This document shows, one piece after another, positions 23,787 to 28,724 of a stretch of DNA of 28,724 bases. The notes under the pieces were generated by a model. The model had not been told where the DNA came from. It searched no databases and saw nothing but the letters and a program-made list of their open reading frames with translations. How positions within the stretch are numbered: the first letter of the stretch is position 1; the number at the start of each line of letters is the position of its first letter. Origin of the DNA: a virus; IMG/VR virus record IMGVR_UViG_3300029624_000238, positions 1 to 28,724 of that record, one strand, 5' to 3'. The translations under genes and the position numbers were made by a program.

Positions 23787-25060
23787 AGCGTGGGGCCTCC
23801 TCCGTTGATGATATGGGAAAGCAACCGCAGCCCCAGTTCCAACGCGTCGGGACCGTCGTCGTGCCGAGCGCAGGGGAATTGCTGCAGCTGCTCGACCAGC
23901 AGCTTCGCGCCGCGGCTGTTGCGTTTGAAATGGAGTTCTCCCCGCGACAGGTACGGCGTCAGGCGGCTGCGGATGCGGGCCGTTTTGTTGGTGAGGTTAT
24001 TGGCCGAGAAGATGTTCAGGTCGATCCCCCGCGCCAGGGCCAGCGGTTCGATCATCAGCACGAGCAGTTCCTGAAACTGGTTCGTTTCAATCACCAGCCC
24101 TTGCGGCAAGCAACACGCCGCGACGTCGACAACCTGTTGCGCGATACGGCTGAGGTCCAGGCGCTCTAACCGGGCGTCGACATAAACATGCCCGTCGTAG
24201 GTCAGGCGGCATTCGACGATCGCGGTGTAGTCCGACTTGTCGGTCTTGCCCTTGGAGGGATCGAGCCCGAGGACGCGTAGGTGCGTTTCGCTTTCCGGCG
24301 GCCAGGCATCGAACCAGAAGTTGGGGAGCGTGAAATAGACGCCGGCAAACTCGGCGCCTTCGGTATCGATAAACTGGGCGAGCATCTCTTGCTGAAATGC
24401 CCGGTCGCCGATGTCGAGCCGTGCCTGCTCCATCTCTTCGGGCGTCATCAGCGGGTTTTGCGAGGAAGGACATTGCCACGAGCGGTAGTGGTTCGGATTG
24501 GTCTTGGCGAGATCGAAGCGATCCTTCACCCAATTGGGTCCGTTGGGCGAAGTGAGAAAGAGCGACCATCCCTTTTTGTCGGCCAGTGCCGGCCGCAAGG
24601 CTTCCTTCCACGATGCCTCGCTGCCGAAGGCCGCCTCGTCGTAGACGATGCCGTCGAGCCCGTCGCCTCGCAAGCTGGCCGGCGAGGCCGCCGTCTTCAG
24701 TGTGATGCTGCCGCCGGTCGAAAGCTCGATCCGGCGAGCCGTTTTGTGGTAGGCGAATCCGGACGTCTGAAAGCATTGCATCAGGTCGCGTTCGATCTTT
24801 TGCGTGATGACAAACGTGGGGGCGACCCACCAGATGTTGCCGCCGTCGAGCGCTCCTTTCAAATGGTGTGGGTGGTGCGGATCGGGGTGTCCGTGTCCCT
24901 TCACGCAAGCGGGCAGCCCGGCCCCGGTCTTGCCCCAGCGCCTGCCGCACACGGCCGTTTTGTGGCGATGCGGATCGCGCAGCAATGGCCGTTGATGGGG
25001 AAGTGGTTTAGGGAGCCGGATCGTCTGGTTCGGCGTGGTGAGTGTTTTGAGTTGGTTCAT
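23783..25060 (-). CDS. Terminase large subunit
   Basis: The start is uncertain. I use the ATG at 25060 (MNQLKTLTT; 425 residues); ATGs at 25069, 25081 and 25087 are also in frame, and none has a clear ribosome site. With this start, Walker A is GRRWGKT (39-45), Walker B is GIVYDE (137-142) and the coupling motif is TSPNG (170-174). The nuclease part has GLDPSKGK with Asp267, and a C-terminal DDGPDALELG acidic cluster. This is the ATPase/nuclease that pumps DNA into the head and cuts it. It overlaps the end of the previous gene by about 53 bases and is followed by the coupled HTH gene. All catalytic motifs look intact. Confidence 0.9.
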   Translation of the reverse strand: MNQLKTLTTPNQTIRLPKPLPHQRPLLRDPHRHKTAVCGRRWGKTGAGLPACVKGHGHPDPHHPHHLKGALDGGNIWWVAPTFVITQKIERDLMQCFQTSGFAYHKTARRIELSTGGSITLKTAASPASLRGDGLDGIVYDEAAFGSEASWKEALRPALADKKGWSLFLTSPNGPNWVKDRFDLAKTNPNHYRSWQCPSSQNPLMTPEEMEQARLDIGDRAFQQEMLAQFIDTEGAEFAGVYFTLPNFWFDAWPPESETHLRVLGLDPSKGKTDKSDYTAIVECRLTYDGHVYVDARLERLDLSRIAQQVVDVAACCLPQGLVIETNQFQELLVLMIEPLALARGIDLNIFSANNLTNKTARIRSRLTPYLSRGELHFKRNSRGAKLLVEQLQQFPCARHDDGPDALELGLRLLSHIINGGGPTL

Positions 25061-25364
25061 CCGCTGCATCAGCTTGGGCATGGGCATCGTTCGCAAAAAA
25101 GGTTTCGTCGTCGTAAACAATCACCTGGTTCGACTTTCCGCTCGACTGGAAGGCCTTCTTCTGGTGGCGGAGTAAATCGTGTTCCAGGGAAGCCTCGATC
25201 GCCTGGCGAATGGCCTGCACGGCATTCAGGCGAATCTTCGCATCGAGTTCCGAATCGCCGGCGATCTCCATCGGAACGGTGACGGCCAGGTCGTAGGCCT
25301 TTTGCGGAATCTGATACCGCGCTATGGGTTTCTTCGGGGAAGGAGGTTTGGCCATACAAATCAT
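25008..25364 (-). CDS. Small protein before the terminase, possible small terminase subunit
   Basis: I choose the ATG at 25364 (MICMAKPPSP; 118 residues) because AGGAA lies about 7 bases upstream. A second ATG nine bases later lacks a site. Residues 10-85 carry helices (KAYDLAVTVPMEIAG, then LDAKIRLNAVQAIRQAIEASLEHDLLRHQKKAF). The C-terminus is acidic and low in complexity. Place and size would suit a terminase small subunit, but no HTH is evident in it. I treat the role as unproven. Confidence 0.55.
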   Translation of the reverse strand: MICMAKPPSPKKPIARYQIPQKAYDLAVTVPMEIAGDSELDAKIRLNAVQAIRQAIEASLEHDLLRHQKKAFQSSGKSNQVIVYDDETFFANDAHAQADAADEPTQNTHHAEPDDPAP

Positions 25365-25420
25365 TGGGGGTTCCTGGGGGGTGAAATAGGAATGGAAACG
25401 AATCGCAAAAGCAATACACC

Positions 25421-25546
25421 GGGTAGCCCAGTTTGCTTGCAAGCTGGGGAGCGCAGCGAATGGAGGTCTTTAGGTAGAGCTACCCAAACGCGCGGACCTC
25501 TATTCGGCTTCGCCTCCCCCGGGTTGCAAGCAACCACGGGCTACCC
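25421..25546. repeat. Repeat A, copy 9 (full)
   Basis: A full copy in the GCGCAGCGAAT orientation. It ends before the stop of the holin-like gene at 25566 and begins about 57 bases upstream of the ATG at 25364. Confidence 0.9.
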
Positions 25547-25565
25547 ATTGATTCGGTTCGACGTT

Positions 25566-25982
25566 CTACGAAGGGCTATCGGCGTGATGCTCGGCAATGC
25601 GGTGGGTGCGGCTCATCTCACGAAACTGTTCGCCTTGGTTCTTGAGTGCCAGGGACATCTCGCTGAGTGAACGGCAGAGCTTGTCGTTCTTTTCCTTGTC
25701 GTTGCTTTCAATGCGATCGATGATCCCTTCGTAGTGCCGCTGCGTGGCAAGGTCCTTGTCGTCTTGCCGCCGGTCGAGCCGAGGGCGTTCGACCTTCACG
25801 TAGTAATAAATCAGCCAGGCCATCAGCCCGCTGGAACCGAGGGACGAGATCAACGTCCCCAGCACGGTGTTGTCGGTCACGGCCAACACGGCCAGTGCCG
25901 CCGAACCAATCGGCGTGGCCAGATAAACCAGCGCGGTCAGTAGGTAGCCGGCGAATTGATCGCCGCAGGAGGATACGGTCAT
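25566..25982 (-). CDS. Holin-like membrane protein with helical tail
   Basis: I start at the ATG at 25982 (MTVSSCGDQF; 138 residues); codons further upstream run through a repeat A copy. Two hydrophobic segments (about 12-33 and 38-60, FAGYLLTALVYLATPIGSAAL and LGTLISSLGSSGLMAWLIYYY) are followed by a highly charged coiled-coil tail (about 65-128). Two membrane helices plus a charged tail fit class II holins, which open the inner membrane for release. A structural or signalling role is equally possible. Confidence 0.5.
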   Translation of the reverse strand: MTVSSCGDQFAGYLLTALVYLATPIGSAALAVLAVTDNTVLGTLISSLGSSGLMAWLIYYYVKVERPRLDRRQDDKDLATQRHYEGIIDRIESNDKEKNDKLCRSLSEMSLALKNQGEQFREMSRTHRIAEHHADSPS

Positions 25983-26029
25983 AGGGTGTGCTCCGTGATT
26001 GGGAGGTTCATGAGTTGGACGTTTACGAT

Positions 26030-26154
26030 GGGTAGCCCGTGGTTGCTTGCAAGCTGGGGAGGCGAAGCCGAATCGAGGTCCGCGCGTGCGGGTAGCTCTA
26101 CCCAAAGACCTCGATTCGCTGCGCTCCCCAGCTTGCAAGCAAACTGGGCTACCC
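26030..26154. repeat. Repeat A, copy 10 (full)
   Basis: A full copy in the GGCGAAGCC orientation. It ends five bases before repeat C copy 2. Confidence 0.9.
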
Positions 26155-26158
26155 GGTG

Positions 26159-26196
26159 AAGATGGCTATCGCTTGAGAAAGCGTAGCCATCCTACG
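26159..26196. repeat. Repeat C, copy 2
   Basis: AAGATGGCTATCGC, TTGAGAAA, GCGTAGCCATCCTACG. It overlaps the last bases of the gene ending at 26192. Confidence 0.8.
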
Positions 26197-26527
26197 ACGA
26201 TGACTCAGGGCGTTCTTGCGTTTGGAACCAATAGTCGACCAGCGCCCATAGGATCGTGCGGATGGCCAGGCCCAGCAGCCACCAGGTGATCGGTCCGAGG
26301 TCGAGCTCACGCCGAAAGCTTGCGTCGTGAAACATTCGATCGACCACCGCGGCTCGCTCGGATCGCGGCAGCTTCTCGGGCCAATGGTTCAGGGCGGCCT
26401 CGACCACGCGGGTGCGGAAGTCGGGCCGATACTGCCAGAACTTGCGGGCCACATGCGCCTTGGCTCCGGCTTTGAACGACTGCCAGCGGTTGGTTGTCTG
26501 CGGAGGTTGAATGCTACTGATAACCAA
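26192..26527 (-). CDS. Small membrane protein, unknown function
   Basis: A 111-residue protein whose start overlaps the end of the thioredoxin-like gene by 14 bases. The first 75 residues are basic and helical (FKAGAKAHVARKFW, then TRVVEAALNHWPEKL). One membrane segment lies at about 78-100 (LGPITWWLLGLAIRTILWALV). The tail is short and polar. It may be an accessory membrane protein of a lysis module. No motif recognised. Confidence 0.5.
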   Translation of the reverse strand: MVISSIQPPQTTNRWQSFKAGAKAHVARKFWQYRPDFRTRVVEAALNHWPEKLPRSERAAVVDRMFHDASFRRELDLGPITWWLLGLAIRTILWALVDYWFQTQERPESSS

Positions 26528-26894
26528 GGATCCGCTCCTTTGTGGTAAGGCCGATCACGCGGCGGACGATCGTCTTCCCGTCGACTACTAGAAAGGTCGG
26601 ATACGCCGACACGCCATACCGGCGAACCAGGTCAGGCCGCGACGGATCGACGACGTAGACGGTGTGTCCTTCGCGGTGCAGCTGATTGGCCAGCTTTCGC
26701 ATGGGCCGGCAATAGACGCAGTCTTCGCGGGTGAAGAAGTAGATAATCGGTTCTCGCCGGGCGGGCGCCGAAGTGGGTGTGCTTGTTTCCGGCAAGGGAA
26801 GCGGTTGATCAGCCGTCGTCTGATCGACATACAGCCAGGTACTGCCGGAAAGGATACAGGCCAATAAGAGGCCGTTGAGGGTAAAGCGATGCAT
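26514..26894 (-). CDS. Membrane-anchored thioredoxin-like protein
   Basis: A 126-residue protein with an N-terminal hydrophobic anchor or signal (FTLNGLLLACILSGSTWLYV, about 4-23) and a Pro/Thr linker to about residue 48. A thioredoxin-fold domain follows. The redox pair is CVYC (Cys59, Cys62), followed by RPM, and the cis-Pro is Pro99 in AYPTF. The domain ends near the stop. It would act outside the cytoplasm on disulfides, perhaps on a neighbour such as the cysteine peptidase. The fold and motif calls are good; the partner is unknown. Confidence 0.75.
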   Translation of the reverse strand: MHRFTLNGLLLACILSGSTWLYVDQTTADQPLPLPETSTPTSAPARREPIIYFFTREDCVYCRPMRKLANQLHREGHTVYVVDPSRPDLVRRYGVSAYPTFLVVDGKTIVRRVIGLTTKERILGYQ

Positions 26895-26934
26895 GAAAAT
26901 GTTTCCTGTTTTGAATGGTGTTGTGAGCTTTCTT

Positions 26935-27002
26935 GTAGGGCCCGCGTGTCGCGGGTCAAACCCCAGGTACCCGCTTCACGAACCGCGACATGCGGGCCCT
27001 AC
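26935..27002. repeat. Imperfect inverted repeat (possible terminator)
   Basis: GTAGGGCCCGCGTGTCGCGGG and its near-inverse CCGCGACATGCGGGCCCTAC are separated by about 25 bases. It lies in the gap after the cysteine peptidase gene and could form a strong hairpin. There is no T-run, so terminator function is only possible. Confidence 0.6.
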
Positions 27003-27022
27003 GACGGTGTCTTCTGTGGGCG

Positions 27023-27790
27023 TTACGCGAGTGCGTCTTCGGGTAGCAGCAGGCTGGCCCGCGGGGCGTAGCAGCCGTAGCTGCGGATCGAGCCGCTGAC
27101 GTAGCTCTCGGTGTCGTAGCCGTAGCCGCCGTCTCCCCAGGTTCCCCAGCTGTTGGCATACTTCAGCACGTACTGGCCGTTGCGCTTCATGGGGCGTACG
27201 GCGTAGATCGCGTGCCCTGCCCGGCCGTAGTAGACCGGCTTCCACTGCAGAAGCGCACTGAAGAGTTCGTCGAACGAACCGATCTCGTTCCACTCGGTGA
27301 AACGAAACCGGGCCGCCGTCTCTTCCCAACCATGCGGGAGGCTGCCGCTCCATTGGTTCTCCGGCCAGACGTGCTCGCCGTACGCCTGACGGTTTTCAGG
27401 TGTATCGAGCGGAAGCACGCCCACCTGGCTGATCTGCCGCATGTTGGCATCGAGCGTCGAGCCTCCATGCCGCGAGCCGACGAACTTGAACACACTCAGC
27501 GGCGAAAGGAGGACGCAGTGGCCAGCCCCGACTGCCTTGTTGCGGAGGTACTCCAGACAACTGGTCGACGAATGGGACGCACACGAACCAAGCGTCTGCC
27601 GCTTGATGCGGGCCACGTATCGCTCGGCCAGCGCGTAGTCGTGCTCGGCCAACAGTTGATCCCACTGACTGCGGGGGATGATGTTCTGGTCGTTCTCGAA
27701 CAGCTCGAACGTCGAGCCGAACGTATTGCCCCGGACTAAGGCATCGCCCCGGCCGGGTTGGTTGATGGAGGGGGAGTTGTATGTCGTCAT
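27023..27790 (-). CDS. Papain-like (C1) cysteine peptidase
   Basis: I choose the ATG at 27790 (MTTYNSPSIN; 255 residues), with GAAAG about 10 bases upstream. Codons before it are a frame extension. Catalytic features in order are LGSCASHS with Cys70 (and Gln65 before it), RAGHAIYAV with His193, and ANSWGTWGDGGYGY with Asn213. The order and the NSWG motif are those of papain-family C1 peptidases. No signal peptide or prodomain is seen, so it is probably made in the cytoplasm or carried in the virion. It lies upstream of holin-like and thioredoxin-like genes; a role in release or host takeover is inference. Confidence 0.85.
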   Translation of the reverse strand: MTTYNSPSINQPGRGDALVRGNTFGSTFELFENDQNIIPRSQWDQLLAEHDYALAERYVARIKRQTLGSCASHSSTSCLEYLRNKAVGAGHCVLLSPLSVFKFVGSRHGGSTLDANMRQISQVGVLPLDTPENRQAYGEHVWPENQWSGSLPHGWEETAARFRFTEWNEIGSFDELFSALLQWKPVYYGRAGHAIYAVRPMKRNGQYVLKYANSWGTWGDGGYGYDTESYVSGSIRSYGCYAPRASLLLPEDALA

Positions 27791-27850
27791 ATGGGTTGTC
27801 TTTCGTCGGTACGTATAGCGTTGAACAACAGAGACTGGACGGGTTCGTCT

Positions 27851-27940
27851 CAGCCCCAAAGGGGCGGCAGAAAATAGCCAGGGGCGTAAGCCCCTGGAAG
27901 GGTTGGCAAGGAAATGGTGAGCCCTGAAAGGGCGACAGAA
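27851..27940 (+). repeat. Repeat B, copy 4
   Basis: CAGCCCCAAAGGGGC, GCCAGGGGCGTAAGCCCCTGG, then GAGCCCTGAAAGGGCGACAG. The spacing is the same as in copy 1. Confidence 0.85.
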
Positions 27941-27962
27941 GTGTTCCGTCGTCCTTGGGGCT

Positions 27963-28013
27963 GAAGACCTCTATTCGCTGCGCTCCCCAGTTTGCAAGCA
28001 AACTGGGCTACCC
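27963..28013. repeat. Repeat A, copy 11 (right half only)
   Basis: GAAGACCTCTATTCGCTGCGC, then CCCAGTTTGCAAGCAAACTGGGCTACCC. The left half is missing, and repeat B copy 4 lies directly before it. Together they hold the 278 bp gap upstream of the peptidase gene; I see no gene there. Confidence 0.85.
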
Positions 28014-28068
28014 ATGTTTGGTGGTCAAACTCTTGGGTGTGTGCCCGGGGGTGGTGAGCGCCTTGCAT

Positions 28069-28470
28069 TCACTTGCCGCCGTGTTGTTGCCATGTGTTGA
28101 TCACTTCTTCTCGCGTGTTGGGAAGCGGACCGCTATAGAGAAGCTGCTTGAGCTTGCCCTCTTCGGTCAGCGTTCCGATGTGTAGGCTATCGCCGGAGTG
28201 AGCCGCCACGAACGACTCGGCAGCGGCGTGATCGGCTTCGTAGGCGCGATAGACCGACCCGCCCCAATCGGTGTCGCTGCGGAGCTGCGCGAGCAATGCG
28301 TCGCGTTTGGGCGTGGCGGTACCACTTTCGGTGACGGTGATCACGGCTCTGGGGCCGTCGGCCGGGCCGAACCAGTTCACCTCGAATGCCGGCAAGCCTT
28401 GCGTGGCGACATGCCAAACGACCAGGGCTACCATCACCAGCGGGACCACGCGGTTGACTACTTCTCGCAT
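28069..28470 (-). CDS. Small secreted or membrane protein, unknown
   Basis: A 133-residue protein with an N-terminal hydrophobic segment (VVPLVMVALVVWHVATQG, about 8-25) and a soluble alpha/beta remainder. Its start overlaps the previous gene by 13 bases. The body has a strand (RAVITVTES), a helix (KRDALLAQLRSD), and later helices around DHAAAESFVAAH. No domain recognised. Confidence 0.5.
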   Translation of the reverse strand: MREVVNRVVPLVMVALVVWHVATQGLPAFEVNWFGPADGPRAVITVTESGTATPKRDALLAQLRSDTDWGGSVYRAYEADHAAAESFVAAHSGDSLHIGTLTEEGKLKQLLYSGPLPNTREEVINTWQQHGGK

Positions 28471-28724
28471 CGCAGGACCTTTCGGGTGATCAGTTCGGTG
28501 AAGACCTGGTCGGTGCGGGCCGCCAGGTCGGCATCGTCAGTGCAGGCATCCCGGGCGACGTGGTACGCTTCGATCAACTCGGCCGGATTGCTGCGGGCTC
28601 GCTTGCTGCCGGCGAAGAGCGATGCACGGGGAAGCCAGCTTTTCAGGCTCGACCAGTTGGCGGCGATCAACAGTGCGCTGCACGTGCCGAGGCCGCCGAG
28701 GGTCAGTGTCGTTTGCAGGTCCAT
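28458..28724 (-). CDS. Small membrane-anchored protein, unknown
   Basis: An 88-residue protein starting with ATG at the last base of the window. It has one hydrophobic segment (about 6-24, TLTLGGLGTCSALLIAANW), then a basic stretch (SKRARSNPAEL) and a helix (IEAYHVARDACTDD). Upstream sequence is outside the window, so the start cannot be checked. No family recognised. Confidence 0.45.
   Translation of the reverse strand: MDLQTTLTLGGLGTCSALLIAANWSSLKSWLPRASLFAGSKRARSNPAELIEAYHVARDACTDDADLAARTDQVFTELITRKVLRCEK

Noticed and set aside
24281-25282. A 333-codon plus-strand open frame
   Set aside because: It is antisense to the terminase and the gene before it, where the catalytic motifs are on the minus strand.

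Overview
The window reads as a chromosomal region of a GC-rich bacterium, most likely a planctomycete of the Pirellula type. That assignment is inference. It rests on the palindromic intergenic repeats, a large secreted TPR-CHAT protein, and tail proteins carrying Ig-like repeats of a kind I associate with planctomycete surface proteins. No rRNA, tRNA or taxonomic marker gene is present.

Most of the window is a one-directional (minus-strand) tailed-phage structural cluster, read from high to low coordinates. It starts with two small membrane proteins (28724-28069), a papain-like cysteine peptidase (27790-27023), a thioredoxin-like membrane-anchored protein (26894-26514) and two more small membrane proteins, one holin-like (26527-25566). 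A small protein (25364-25008), the large terminase (25060-23783) and a 50-residue helix-turn-helix protein coupled to it (23786-23634) follow. The head module is portal (19376-17799), prohead protease with a scaffold-like tail (17572-16505), a probable head-decoration protein (16204-15461) and major capsid protein (15000-13765). Connector-like genes (13434-11740) lead to the tail tube protein (11729-10827). Next comes a tail assembly chaperone pair joined by a textbook -1 frameshift site (10587-9803), then a 184-residue protein in the tape-measure slot (9806-9252). The cluster ends with a tail protein, a fibre/adhesin with Ig-like repeats, a hub-like protein and a trimeric-coiled-coil fibre (8126-1). 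No integrase, repressor, replication gene or full-length tape measure is visible.

Three genes run the other way. One is a 3.7 kb secreted TPR-CHAT protein (19760-23461), lying between the terminase/HTH pair and the portal. The other two are a small membrane protein and a MORN-like lipoprotein (8155-9210), lying exactly where a tape measure would be expected to continue.

The gaps between the phage genes hold at least eleven full or partial copies of a ~125 bp nested palindrome (repeat A), often just upstream of the next start codon. Two other repeat families (B and C) and a 32 bp promoter-like element shared by the portal and fibre leaders are also present. Together with the short tape-measure candidate and the missing lysogeny genes, this suggests a long-resident, domesticated particle cluster (gene-transfer-agent-like or a decayed prophage) rather than a fresh prophage. 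The strongest single observation is the frameshift signal: heptamer A AAA AAC, a 7-nt spacer and a 9-bp stem, joining two tail-chaperone frames.
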